Shown here: in pieces, positions 1 through 8,447 of the stretch | How positions within the stretch are numbered: position 1 is the stretch's first letter | Layout: the number at the start of each line of letters is the position of its first letter | Origin: Kitasatospora sp. NBC_00315 | Lineage (GTDB): Bacteria; Actinomycetota; Actinomycetes; Streptomycetales; Streptomycetaceae | Assembly (NCBI RefSeq): GCF_041435095.1 | Contig: NZ_CP108025.1 | Coordinates: forward strand, 5,208,001-5,272,000 | DNA length: 64,000 nt | Direction of reading: 5' to 3' | Notes under the pieces: generated by a model | Database searches by the model: none | Seen by the model: the letters and a program-made list of their open reading frames with translations, nothing else | Told to the model about the DNA's origin: nothing | Translations under genes and position numbers: made by a program

Positions 1-2
1 CC

Positions 3-302
3 GTCGGCTACCTGTTCAACCTGGAGGTCCAGGTCGAGCAGCAGGTCGAGGAGGTCCCGATCACGGACGGCGACGGCGAGATCTCGCTGGAGAAGGAGAG
101 CCGGCCGGAGATCAAGGCCAAGGGCCTGGAGGCGCCGAAGCCGCAGCGCCTGCACTACACCGCGCCGACGGTCGACGGCGACGACACCGTGATCGAGGGC
201 GACTTCGAGGACACCGTGGCGGACGACGAGGGCGACGGCCTCACCAGGGCCGAGCGCCGCAAGGCCGCCAAGTCGGCCAAGGGCCGCCGCCGCAAGGCCT
301 GA
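3..302 (+). CDS. secA: SecA preprotein translocase ATPase, C-terminal end (partial)
   Basis: Only the last 99 codons are inside the window; the gene enters from the left. SecA is the cytoplasmic ATPase that drives unfolded preproteins through SecYEG. The visible part is the variable tail after the helical scaffold: an acidic stretch, the RPEIKAKGLEAPKPQRLHY segment, an acidic linker and the basic end GLTRAERRKAAKSAKGRRRKA. This matches actinobacterial SecA1 tails as I remember them. The tail has no Cys-rich zinc motif, which is usual for actinobacterial SecA. A hairpin follows, and the Rv3235-like gene lies convergently downstream, a neighbour also seen near secA in mycobacteria. The catalytic DEAD motor is outside the window, so the identification rests on the tail and context. 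Confidence 0.88.
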   Translation, partial: VGYLFNLEVQVEQQVEEVPITDGDGEISLEKESRPEIKAKGLEAPKPQRLHYTAPTVDGDDTVIEGDFEDTVADDEGDGLTRAERRKAAKSAKGRRRKA

Positions 303-331
303 CCCACCGGCGCGGACGTACCGCGCACGGG

Positions 332-375
332 CCCGAAGGGCGCCGCTCCCCGGCTCGGGGGTGGCGCCCTTTCGC
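332..375. terminator. Bidirectional terminator hairpin between secA and the convergent Rv3235-like gene
   Basis: The arms CGAAGGGCGCC and GGCGCCCTTTCG pair with one bulged base around a GC-rich loop. The hairpin lies between two convergent stop codons, with a second G/C-run hairpin at about 380-408. Confidence 0.6.
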
Positions 376-416
376 CGTGTCCGGGGGGCGTCGCGGCGCC
401 CCCCCCGGAGGCCCGC

Positions 417-1166
417 TCAGCGGCTCTCGACCGTGGCGCACTGCCACTGGCCGGTCCGCCGGTGCTGCTCCAGGCGGAACGCCACCACGTGGTGGCGCCG
501 GCCGAACTCGACCCGTACGCAGGCCTCCACGACGTCCGCCGACGGCGCGCTGTCGTGCACCCGCCCCAGCCGGGGGCGGGCGTCCGCGCCGCGCGGGCGC
601 AGCGGGCCGGAGCGGACCAGCGCGGTGAGCCGTCCGTAGCCGTCCAGGGTGGTGTGCCGCTGGAGCTGCCCGGCCGGGCGGACGCCGGTGAGCACCTCGA
701 CCAGGCGCAGGGCGAAACGCCCGGCCAGCTCGGCGCGGGCGGCCCGCCGGGACCGCGCCTCCTGCTCCCGCGGGTGCGGGCCCGGCGGCCCGGCGCAGGC
801 CGCGCGCGGATGCCGGACGGGGCGGGCGGCGGCCGACCGGTCCGAGGCGGGCCGATCGGCCGCGCGGCGGGGGTGCGGCCTGCCGTCGGTGTGGTCGGGG
901 TGGTCGGGGCGGGCGGCGTGGGCGGCGTGGCCGGTGTGGGCGGGGCGGTCGAGGCGGCCGGCGTCGGCGAGGCGGTCGGCGGGCCCGGTGTGGTCGGGGG
1001 TTCGGTCGGCTCCGGCGCCATCGGTGCTGCCGGCCGAGGTCCGGGCCGCGGTGGTGGCCGAGGCCGGGGTGGCGGCGAGCGGGCGGATGCGGGGCGTGCG
1101 GACGGGCGGTGGCAGCGGGCGGGCGTGCCGGGCGGTACTGCGTGGGGTGGTCGAGGACTCTGTCAT
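417..1166 (-). CDS. Rv3235-like conserved actinobacterial protein
   Basis: A 249-aa protein in two parts. Residues 1 to about 130 are low-complexity, rich in Pro, Arg, His and Thr and probably disordered. Residues about 135-249 form a compact domain (AELAGRFALRLVEVLTGVRP, LVRSGPLRPR, VEACVRVEFGRRHHVVAFRLEQ) typical of the small Rv3235 family that sits beside secA in many actinobacteria. There is no signal peptide or membrane helix. The function is unknown; a link to Sec export is suggested only by gene neighbourhood. The ATG at 1166 was chosen because the whole conserved domain follows it, but the low-complexity part makes the exact start uncertain. It converges on secA and diverges from the patatin gene. 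Confidence 0.72.
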   Translation of the reverse strand: MTESSTTPRSTARHARPLPPPVRTPRIRPLAATPASATTAARTSAGSTDGAGADRTPDHTGPADRLADAGRLDRPAHTGHAAHAARPDHPDHTDGRPHPRRAADRPASDRSAAARPVRHPRAACAGPPGPHPREQEARSRRAARAELAGRFALRLVEVLTGVRPAGQLQRHTTLDGYGRLTALVRSGPLRPRGADARPRLGRVHDSAPSADVVEACVRVEFGRRHHVVAFRLEQHRRTGQWQCATVESR

Positions 1167-1584
1167 GCGCGGTTACCCCCGGGTCGGTCGGGCTGGTCGG
1201 GCTGGCGGGCCGGTCGGCCGGTCCCGTGCGGTCGGGACGCTGCCTCGGTATCGGCACCCCGGGCGCGGGCAGGAGCGCCCCGCCGCGCACCTCCCGGACC
1301 GGCCCCGGTGTCACCTATCCGGGTGAGTACGCCATGGCGCCCCAGGGGCATCACAGGGCCGTCCGGACGCCCGGTTGACGCGGAGGGCACGGCGGAAGTG
1401 CCCGAAGGGGGACGCGCGCGGCCGGTGAATTCTGGGTCGCGGGCCGCGTGTGGCGGGAAGGCTACCGACGGGTAATGCCGAGGATCGGGACAAGGCCCCC
1501 CATCGGGTGGCCGGCGGCGAGGCCCGTGACGGGGCTCCACGGCGGGACCGCGGCGCGGTCCGGCAGAGACGACGGGTGGCTGGC
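1167..1584. other. Divergent intergenic region, 418 bp
   Basis: This lies between the divergent Rv3235-like and patatin-like genes, so both promoters must be here. It contains a G/C-rich run with several GGTCGGGCTGG-like near-repeats (about 1183-1250). I see no convincing -35/-10 pair and no further gene. Confidence 0.5.
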
Positions 1585-2646
1585 ATGGTGACGCAGGCGT
1601 CGACGAGCGATGGCACGCAGGCTCCGCCGGCCGCGGACGGGGTACGGCGCGGCCTGGTCCTGGGCGGCGGCGGGATGCTCGGCGCGGCCTGGACGATCGG
1701 CGCGCTGTGCGCGGTCGAGGAGGTGACCGGCCGGCAGCCCGGCCACGCCGAAGTGCTGCTCGGGACGTCCGCCGGATCCATCCTCGGCGCGATGCTGGCG
1801 AGCGGCGTCCGCCCGCAGGAGCTGCGGGACCACCAGCGCGGCCTGCCGATCACCACCGGTCCGCTGGCCGGGGTGGACTTCGACTACGACACCGCGGTCG
1901 GCGGCGCGCTGCCGCCGCGCCCACGGCCCGGCATCGGCTCGCCGGGCCTGCTGCGCACCACCGTGCGGCACCCGCGCGAGTACCCGTGGCTGACCATGGT
2001 CTCCGCCGTGGTGCCGACCGGCCGGGGCTCGGTGGCACCGGTCGGAGAGCTGGTCCGCGGCCTGGCCGGCCCGGACCACCGGCTCGGCGGCTCGGTGCTG
2101 CGGGTGGTGGCGGTGGACTACCGCACCGGTCACCGGGTCGCCTTCGGGGATCCGGGCGCGCCGCCCGCCGAGGTCGGCGAGGCGGTGATGGCCTCCTGCG
2201 CCATCCCGGGCTGGTTCGCCCCGGTGGAGGTGGCGGGCGGCCCCTACGTGGACGGTGGCTGCTGGTCGGCGACCAACGCCGACCTGATGCTGGGCCGGGG
2301 CCTGGACGAGGTGTACGTGCTCGCCCCGATGGCGCTGCGGCTGCATCCGCGCGGGCGCGCCGAGCCCGGCCGGGGCACGGTGGCCGCCCTGCGCGAGTGG
2401 CGCGAGCGGGACCGCCCCCGGGGCGTGCTGGCGCAGCTGGTCAGCCGCTACCGCCGCTCGGTGACCCGCCAGCTGCTGCGCGAGGCCCGGCTGCTGCGGG
2501 CGGCCGGCACCCGGGTGCAGCTGCTCGCGCCGACGCTGGAGGACCTCGCCGTGATGGGGCCGAACATGATGGATCCGGCCCGCCGGGGCGAGGTGCTGGA
2601 GTGCGCGCTGCGCACCAGCCGGGCCGCACTGGCCGGAGTGCGCTGA
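1585..2646 (+). CDS. Patatin-like phospholipase / esterase
   Basis: A 353-aa cytoplasmic serine acyl hydrolase of the patatin (RssA-like) family, which uses a Ser-Asp dyad. All signature blocks are present: the glycine-rich oxyanion segment GGGGMLG (27-33), the nucleophile elbow GTSAGS with Ser62, and the catalytic aspartate in DGG (Asp223). The order and spacing are normal for the family. There is no signal peptide. The substrate is not evident; family members cleave phospholipids or other acyl esters. The ATG at 1585 is used; an in-frame GTG at 1576 is possible, and no strong ribosome binding site decides between them. It is transcribed alone, with 142 bp before the next gene. Confidence 0.85.
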   Translation: MVTQASTSDGTQAPPAADGVRRGLVLGGGGMLGAAWTIGALCAVEEVTGRQPGHAEVLLGTSAGSILGAMLASGVRPQELRDHQRGLPITTGPLAGVDFDYDTAVGGALPPRPRPGIGSPGLLRTTVRHPREYPWLTMVSAVVPTGRGSVAPVGELVRGLAGPDHRLGGSVLRVVAVDYRTGHRVAFGDPGAPPAEVGEAVMASCAIPGWFAPVEVAGGPYVDGGCWSATNADLMLGRGLDEVYVLAPMALRLHPRGRAEPGRGTVAALREWRERDRPRGVLAQLVSRYRRSVTRQLLREARLLRAAGTRVQLLAPTLEDLAVMGPNMMDPARRGEVLECALRTSRAALAGVR

Positions 2647-2788
2647 GCGCCCCGCCCCGCCGTCGGCGCCGGGTACGCCGCGAAGGGGCGGACCGCTGAT
2701 CACCCGCGCCGTATTCTGGTCCCGCCCGGGCCGTGCCCCGTCGCGGTCACGCCCCGGGCCCCGTCGCCGAAGATCTGGAGAGTGCCCG

Positions 2789-3340
<552 letters not shown>

Positions 3341-3427
3341 GCCGGCCCCGAGCCGATCCGATCCGGTCGGGACAGGTCAGGCCCGGCCCGGTGCACCCCG
3401 GGCTTCCGGTCGCCCGGTGCCGCCGGT

Positions 3428-3433
3428 TACCGT
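3428..3433 (+). promoter_or_regulatory. -10 box TACCGT of a probably leaderless gene
   Basis: TACCGT ends 7 nt before the GTG at 3441 and no ribosome binding site is present, so transcription should start at or near the start codon. The -35 region is not convincing. Confidence 0.5.
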
Positions 3434-3440
3434 TCCGGAC

Positions 3441-4097
3441 GTGCGTACTCACATCATCTGGGACTGGAACGGCACCCTCTTCCACGACATGGAGGCGGTG
3501 CTCGGGGCGAGCAACGCCGCCTTCGCGACGCTCGGCATCGCGCCGCTCAGCCTCCAGGAGTACCGGGAGCAGTACGAGATACCGATCCCGCGCTTCTACG
3601 AGCGGCTGCTCGGCCGGCAGCCGAGCGGCGCCGAGTGGCTGCTGCTGGACGACGCGTTCCACGTCCGGTACCACGAGCTCAGCCCGGCGTGCGGGCTCAC
3701 CGAGGGCGCGCAGGACCTGCTGAGCGCCTGGGCCGGAGCCGGGCACAGCCAGTCACTGCTGTCGATGTACGAGCACGAGCGGCTGCTGCCGGTGGTCGAG
3801 CGGTTCGGGCTGACCGGCCACTTCGTCCGGGTGGACGGCCGCAGCGGCCCCTCCGGCGGGCAGAAGGCCGCGCACCTGATCCGGCACCTGGCCGCCCTCG
3901 GGGAGCACGTGGACCCGGCCCGCACGGTGCTGATCGGCGACGCCGCCGACGACGCGCTGGCCGCGCTGGGCGCCGGCGCCCACGCGGTGCTCTACACCGG
4001 TGGCTCGCACACCCGGGAGAAGCTGGAGCCGGTCGGTGTGCCGGTGGTGGACACCCTCGCGGAGGCCGTGGAGCTGGCCGGCCGGCTGGCGGGCTGA
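3441..4097 (+). CDS. HAD-superfamily hydrolase (phosphoglycolate-phosphatase-like)
   Basis: A 218-aa soluble phosphatase-type protein. Motif I is DWNGTL with the nucleophile Asp8; the position two residues later is Asn instead of the usual Asp, so the general acid is altered or supplied differently. Motif III/IV is GDAADD, with Asp167, Asp170 and Asp171 to bind magnesium. An all-helical C1-type cap lies between (about residues 20-95), as in phosphoglycolate and pyrophosphate phosphatases. The start is GTG at 3441, immediately before the conserved first strand RTHIIWDWNG. A TACCGT box 7 nt upstream and no ribosome binding site suggest a leaderless mRNA. The substrate cannot be told from sequence. 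Confidence 0.8.
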   Translation: MRTHIIWDWNGTLFHDMEAVLGASNAAFATLGIAPLSLQEYREQYEIPIPRFYERLLGRQPSGAEWLLLDDAFHVRYHELSPACGLTEGAQDLLSAWAGAGHSQSLLSMYEHERLLPVVERFGLTGHFVRVDGRSGPSGGQKAAHLIRHLAALGEHVDPARTVLIGDAADDALAALGAGAHAVLYTGGSHTREKLEPVGVPVVDTLAEAVELAGRLAG

Positions 4098-4231
4098 GCG
4101 GGCCACCGCGTGGCGTGGCGCGGGCCACGCGCCCGAGGGCGTGTCAGACCGGTGTAAACGCAGCGGAACTGGTCAGGCTGGATCGACGCGCCATCCCCGG
4201 CGCGGTCCGTGCCAGCACGAGCGGAGCCGCC

Positions 4232-5863
4232 ATGCCGATCGACGCAGTGACCCAGGTCCCGACCCCCGCGAACGAGCCGGTGCACGAGTACGCCCCGGGC
4301 AGCCCGGAGCGGGCCCGGCTGGCCCGTCGGCTGGACGAGCTCGCGGCCGAGGACGTGCCGCTGCCGATGACCATCGCGGGCGAGCAGCGGTTCGGCGCCG
4401 GCGAGCGGATCGACGTCGTCCAGCCGCACCACCACGCCGCCAGGCTGGGCGTGCTCGGCAACGCGACCCGGGAGGACGCGCAGCTCGCGGTGGAGGCCGC
4501 GCTGGCCGCCGGTCCCGCCTGGCGCTCGCTCTCCTTCGACGACCGGGCGGCGGTCTTCCTGCGGGCGGCCGACCTGCTCGCCGGGCCCTGGCGGGAGACG
4601 ATCGCGGCGGCCACCATGCTCGGCCAGTCCAAGACCGTCCAGCAGGCGGAGATCGACGCGCCCTGCGAGCTGGTCGACTTCCTGCGCTTCAACGTGCACT
4701 TCGCCCGGCAGATCCTCGCCGAGCAGCCGCTCTCCTCGCCCGGCGTGTGGAACCGCACCGACCACCGGCCGCTGGAGGGCTTCGTCTGCGCCATCACCCC
4801 GTTCAACTTCACCGCCATCGCCGGCAACCTGCCCACCGCGCCGGCCCTGATGGGCAACACCGTGGTCTGGAAGCCCGCGCCCACCCAGACGCTCTCGGCC
4901 TTCTACCTGATGCGGGTGCTGGAGGAGGCCGGTCTGCCGCCCGGGGTGATCAACATGGTGACCGGGGACGGCCGGATGCTCTCCCGGGTCGCGCTCGCCG
5001 ATCCCGCGCTGGCCGGCCTGCACTTCACCGGATCCAGCGCGACGTTCCAGTCGCTCTGGACGACCATCGCCGCCGGCATCGGCTCCTACCGGTCCTATCC
5101 CCGGATCGTCGGGGAGACCGGCGGCAAGGACTTCCTGCTCGCCCACCGGTCGGCCGACCCGCAGAGCCTGCGGACGGCGCTGATCCGGGGCGCCTTCGAG
5201 TACCAGGGCCAGAAGTGCTCGGCGCTCTCCCGCGCCTACCTGCCGCGCAGCCTCTGGCAGAAGATCAAGGACGACCTCCTGGCCGAGGTGGACGCGCTGA
5301 CGGTCGGGGACGTCGGCGACTTCTCCAACTTCATGGGCGCGCTGATCGACCGGCGGGCCTTCGACAAGAACCGGGACGCCATCGAGCGGGCCAAGCTGGA
5401 CCCGACGGTGGAGCTGGTGGCCGGCGGCCAGTACGACGACGCCATCGGGTACTTCGTGCGGCCGACCGTGCTGGTCTCCGCCGACCACCGCAACGAGATG
5501 TTCCACACCGAGTACTTCGGGCCGATCCTCGCCGTCCACGTCTACGAGGACGCCCGCTGGGACGACGTGCTGCGCCGGGTCGACGCGGGGGCGCCGTACG
5601 GACTGACCGGCGCGGTGATGGCCAGGGACCGCTATGCCATCGCCCAGGCCCTGGAGGAACTCCGCTTCGCGGCAGGCAACTTCTACATCAACGACAAGCC
5701 GACCGGCGCGGTGGTCGGCCAGCAGCCGTTCGGCGGCGGCCGGGCCTCGGGGACCAACGACAAGGCGGGCGCTGCGCAGAACCTGCTGCGCTGGACGTCG
5801 GCGCGGTCGATCAAGGAGACCTTCGTCCCGGCGACCGACCACCGCTACCCGTACATGAGCTGA
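4232..5863 (+). CDS. pruA: Delta-1-pyrroline-5-carboxylate (glutamate semialdehyde) dehydrogenase
   Basis: A 543-aa NAD-dependent aldehyde dehydrogenase that oxidises glutamate-5-semialdehyde to glutamate, the second step of proline catabolism. The full ALDH fold is present: ITPFNFTAIAGN for coenzyme binding, GETGGKDF with the general base Glu295, YQGQKCSALSR with the nucleophile Cys329, and the C-terminal PTGAVVGQQPFGGGRASGTN segment diagnostic of the P5CDH group. The length fits stand-alone PruA rather than fused PutA. The ATG at 4232 follows a GCGGAG ribosome binding site. The usual partner, proline dehydrogenase, is not adjacent in this window. The region after its stop is a C/G repeat shared with the convergent LysR gene. 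Confidence 0.95.
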   Translation: MPIDAVTQVPTPANEPVHEYAPGSPERARLARRLDELAAEDVPLPMTIAGEQRFGAGERIDVVQPHHHAARLGVLGNATREDAQLAVEAALAAGPAWRSLSFDDRAAVFLRAADLLAGPWRETIAAATMLGQSKTVQQAEIDAPCELVDFLRFNVHFARQILAEQPLSSPGVWNRTDHRPLEGFVCAITPFNFTAIAGNLPTAPALMGNTVVWKPAPTQTLSAFYLMRVLEEAGLPPGVINMVTGDGRMLSRVALADPALAGLHFTGSSATFQSLWTTIAAGIGSYRSYPRIVGETGGKDFLLAHRSADPQSLRTALIRGAFEYQGQKCSALSRAYLPRSLWQKIKDDLLAEVDALTVGDVGDFSNFMGALIDRRAFDKNRDAIERAKLDPTVELVAGGQYDDAIGYFVRPTVLVSADHRNEMFHTEYFGPILAVHVYEDARWDDVLRRVDAGAPYGLTGAVMARDRYAIAQALEELRFAAGNFYINDKPTGAVVGQQPFGGGRASGTNDKAGAAQNLLRWTSARSIKETFVPATDHRYPYMS

Positions 5864-5872
5864 CACCCCGCC

Positions 5873-6030
5873 CGGCCCCGGCTCCCCGCCCGGCCCCGGC
5901 TCCCGGCCCGGCCCGGGCCTCGTCGGCGGGACCGCCGGGCTCCGGCCCCGGGCGGCTCAGCTCCGACGGCTCGGCTCCCGGACCGGCTCGACTCCGGACC
6001 GGCTCAGCTCCCGGACCGGCTCGGTTCCCT
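5873..6030. repeat. Degenerate 15-17 bp tandem repeats between pruA and the LysR gene
   Basis: Two blocks. At 5873-5930 a CGGCCCCGGCTCCC-type unit recurs. At 5953-6030 a 16-17 bp unit beginning CGGCTC and running through GGAC recurs about five times (starts near 5953, 5967, 5984, 6000 and 6017). The second block overlaps the C-terminal codons and stop of the LysR gene on the minus strand. Confidence 0.85.
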
Positions 6031-6909
6031 CGCCGGCGCGAGGCCCGCACGGACCGGGCCCGGCCCGGCGAGCAGCTGCCGGACGGCCCGGACGGCGGCC
6101 GCCGCCAGCCGGGGGTCGCTGCCCCGCCCGGCGAGGGCGGCCAGCGGGGCGGCCGGTACCGGCGGCAGGCCGGGGACCTCGACCAGCCCGTCCGGGCAGG
6201 CGCCCGCGGTCGCCAGCAGGGCGAGGCCCAGCCCCGCGCGGGCGGCGTCCAGCACACCGGCGAGGTAGGCCGCGTCGCAGACCACCCCGGCCGCGATGCC
6301 GTGCTCGGCGAGCACCCGCAGTGCCCGGTGCCGGATCGTGCACGGCTCCTCCACCGCGACCAGCGGCAGCGGGCCGCCACCCACCGGCCGTTGCCACCCG
6401 GGCGCCGCGTACCAGCGCAGGGGCAGTGAGCCGCTCGCCCGGCCGTCGCCCCGGCCCGGCCCCGCCAGCAGGACGGCGAGGTCCACGGCGCCCCGCTCGA
6501 CGGCCTCGCGCAGCCGCGCCGAGCGGTCCACCCGGAACCTGACCTGGCAGCCCGGGTGCACCTCGCGCGCGGCCGCGGCCAGCACGGGAAGGATCCGGTC
6601 CGCCGCGTGCTCGGTCGAGCCCACCACCAGCACGCGTTCGGCCTCGGCGGCCAGCCGGCCCAGGGCCGAGTCGTGGACGCCGACGATCCGCCGCGCCTCG
6701 TCCAGCAGCAGCAGGCCGTCCGGGGTGAACCTGCTGCGCCGCCCGTCCGGTTCGACCGCCGGGCGGCCGATCACCTTCTCCAGCCGGCGGACGTGCAGGC
6801 TGACCGTCGACTGGCTCACCAGCAGCGCCCGCGCGGCGCGGTGGAACCCGCCGTGGTCGGCCACCGCGATCAGGCTGCGCAACGCCACGATGTCGAGTAC
6901 CTGTGCCAT
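6004..6909 (-). CDS. LysR-family transcriptional regulator
   Basis: A 301-aa regulator. Residues 3-62 form the winged helix-turn-helix (ALRSLIAVADHGGFHRAARA, then the recognition helix SQSTVSLHVRRLE), and about 85-290 form the periplasmic-binding-protein-like effector domain. It is transcribed away from the leader peptide and ABC importer, the classic LysR arrangement, so it probably controls that operon. Because the leader peptide points to cysteine control, a sulfur-related co-inducer is a reasonable guess but only inference. TAGCGT lies 6 nt upstream of the ATG on the minus strand, so the mRNA may be leaderless. The last residues (EPSRSGS) are encoded inside a tandem repeat and are probably not structural. 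Confidence 0.88.
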   Translation of the reverse strand: MAQVLDIVALRSLIAVADHGGFHRAARALLVSQSTVSLHVRRLEKVIGRPAVEPDGRRSRFTPDGLLLLDEARRIVGVHDSALGRLAAEAERVLVVGSTEHAADRILPVLAAAAREVHPGCQVRFRVDRSARLREAVERGAVDLAVLLAGPGRGDGRASGSLPLRWYAAPGWQRPVGGGPLPLVAVEEPCTIRHRALRVLAEHGIAAGVVCDAAYLAGVLDAARAGLGLALLATAGACPDGLVEVPGLPPVPAAPLAALAGRGSDPRLAAAAVRAVRQLLAGPGPVRAGLAPAREPSRSGS

Positions 6910-6915
6910 GTCCGA

Positions 6916-6921
6916 ACGCTA
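6916..6921 (-). promoter_or_regulatory. -10 box TAGCGT of the LysR gene
   Basis: On the minus strand TAGCGT ends 6 nt before the ATG at 6909, with no ribosome binding site. This is the spacing of a leaderless start. Confidence 0.45.
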
Positions 6922-7037
6922 GCACCGGCGTTCGGGCCCGCCGACGAGTACGGCGGACCGACCGATCGGCGCAGCGCATCGATGCCGATGCCGAATCCTC
7001 GTTGGACGCCGGGGCGTGGCCGGACCATCCTGGGGCC

Positions 7038-7193
7038 ATGGTGCGAACAGCCGCTCGGACGGCCGGAGAGCCGACCGCCGCGCGCTTCGCGCGGAGCGGG
7101 TCGGGCGGGCCGACGCGGGCCGCCCGCGGAGCCCTCGCCACCACCAAGCGACGCCACGTCGACTACCGCAGGGCCACCTCCACCGCCTGTTGA
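7038..7193 (+). CDS. Putative cysteine-type leader peptide upstream of an ABC importer
   Basis: A 51-codon ORF (ATG at 7038 after GGGG) ending TKRRHVDYRRATSTAC-stop. In streptomycetes, short leader peptides ending in a pattern like R-x-H-V-D-x-x-R-x-x-S-x-x-C lie upstream of sulfur-compound and ABC transporter operons, where ribosome stalling at the terminal Cys codon is thought to sense cysteine shortage. Here the pattern is intact except that the usual Leu after HVD is Tyr. The N-terminal part is low-complexity and may not all be translated. Between its stop and the permease start (7194-7472) are small hairpins (GGGGC/GCCCC at 7216-7231, GTGCC/GGCAC near 7267) and the inverted repeat ACTGA-N7-TCAGT at 7381-7397. 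A TTGGAC -35-like hexamer lies at 7002-7007. Confidence 0.65.
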   Translation: MVRTAARTAGEPTAARFARSGSGGPTRAARGALATTKRRHVDYRRATSTAC

Positions 7194-7380
7194 CCCGGCG
7201 GGGGCCCGTCGCCCCGGGGCACCGAAGCCCCCCACCCGGCACTCGTCCGGGACCATCACCCGCTCGGTGCCCGCCGGCACGCGTCCGGAGCCCCAGTCGT
7301 AGGCGTTCCGCCGGATCCGGCTCCGTCCGCTCGGCCCCCCGCCGGCTGCCGCCCCGGGCCCGCCGAGAGCGGAACAGATC

Positions 7381-7397
7381 ACTGATGAGACGTCAGT
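7381..7397. promoter_or_regulatory. Inverted repeat ACTGA-N7-TCAGT upstream of the importer operon
   Basis: Arms 7381-7385 and 7393-7397, with an internal GACGTC palindrome at 7389-7394. It lies about 75 bp before the first permease start in an otherwise gene-free leader and could be an operator; the binding protein is unknown. Confidence 0.35.
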
Positions 7398-7472
7398 CGG
7401 GCGTGTCCGAAAGAGAGTTGTCATGTCGATGGACGGATCAACCGTGCCGTCAGATCCGTCGGAGGGGAGCAC

Positions 7473-8447
7473 GTGGTGAGCGAGCCCGCCCGTACCCGGC
7501 CGGCCGGCGGGCTCGCCGCCCGCACCGCCCGGGTCGTGGTCCGCCGACTGCTGCTCGGCGTGCTGGTGGTCTGGGGCGCCGCCACCGCCGGCTTCGCCGC
7601 GCTGCAGCTGCTCCCCGGCGACCCGGTACGGATCATCCTCGGCCCCAACACCGAGGTCGCCCCCGAGGTGATCGCCCAACTGCGGCACTCCTACGGGCTC
7701 GACCGCTCGCTGCCCGAGCAGTACCTCTCCTTCGTCGGCGGGCTGCTGCGCGGCGATCTCGGCACCTCGTACCAGCTGCGTCAGCCGGTCGCCGACGTGC
7801 TCAGCGCCGAACTCGGCCAGACCCTGCTGCTGGCGGGGACCGCGCTGGCGGGCGCCTTCCTGCTCGCCGTCCTGGTGGCCACCCTCACCGCGGGGCGCCG
7901 CGGGCCGGGCCGGGCGCTCGCCTCGGCGGTCGAACTGGTGCTGATCTCCACCCCCGTGTTCTGGCTCGGGGTGCTGCTGCTGACCGCGTTCTCCTTCACC
8001 TGGCAGCTCTTCCCGGTGGCCGGGAACGGCGGCGCCGACGCGCTGGTCCTGCCCGCGCTGACGCTCGCGCTGCCGCTCGGCGCCCTGCTCACCCAGGTGC
8101 TGCGGGGCGGCCTGGAGGAGGCGCTGGAGCAGCCGTTCACCGTGACCGCCCGCACCCGGGGGCTCGGCGAGAGCCGGGTGCGGTGGTCGCACGCGCTGCG
8201 GCACGGCCTGCTGCCCACCGTCACGATGGCCGGCTGGCTGCTGGGCGGCCTGCTCGGCGGCGCGGTGGTCACCGAGTCGGTGTACTCCCGCCAGGGCCTG
8301 GGCCGGATCACCCTGCAGGCGGTGAACAGCAAGGACATGCCGGTCGTGGTGGGCGTCCTCGTGCTCTCCGCCGTGGTCTTCGTCCTGGTCAACCTGGCCG
8401 TCGACCTGCTCTGCACCGTCATCGACCCGAGGCTGAGGAGCCGATGA
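7473..8447 (+). CDS. Oligopeptide/dipeptide-type ABC transporter permease (DppB-like)
   Basis: A 324-aa inner-membrane permease of the DppB/OppB group. About six helices are visible: one long N-terminal helix (VVVRRLLLGVLVVWGAATAG), the LLPGDPVRIILG segment typical of DppB after helix 1, a cluster from about 125 to 215, and a final pair near 255-315. The cytoplasmic EAA-like loop is ARTRGLGESRVRWSHALRHGLLP. GTG at 7473 (or the adjacent GTG at 7476) follows a strong GGAGGGGA ribosome binding site at 7461-7468. The stop overlaps the next ATG in ATGA, so the two permeases are translationally coupled. The substrate is inferred to be a peptide or a related small solute. Confidence 0.9.
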   Translation: MVSEPARTRPAGGLAARTARVVVRRLLLGVLVVWGAATAGFAALQLLPGDPVRIILGPNTEVAPEVIAQLRHSYGLDRSLPEQYLSFVGGLLRGDLGTSYQLRQPVADVLSAELGQTLLLAGTALAGAFLLAVLVATLTAGRRGPGRALASAVELVLISTPVFWLGVLLLTAFSFTWQLFPVAGNGGADALVLPALTLALPLGALLTQVLRGGLEEALEQPFTVTARTRGLGESRVRWSHALRHGLLPTVTMAGWLLGGLLGGAVVTESVYSRQGLGRITLQAVNSKDMPVVVGVLVLSAVVFVLVNLAVDLLCTVIDPRLRSR

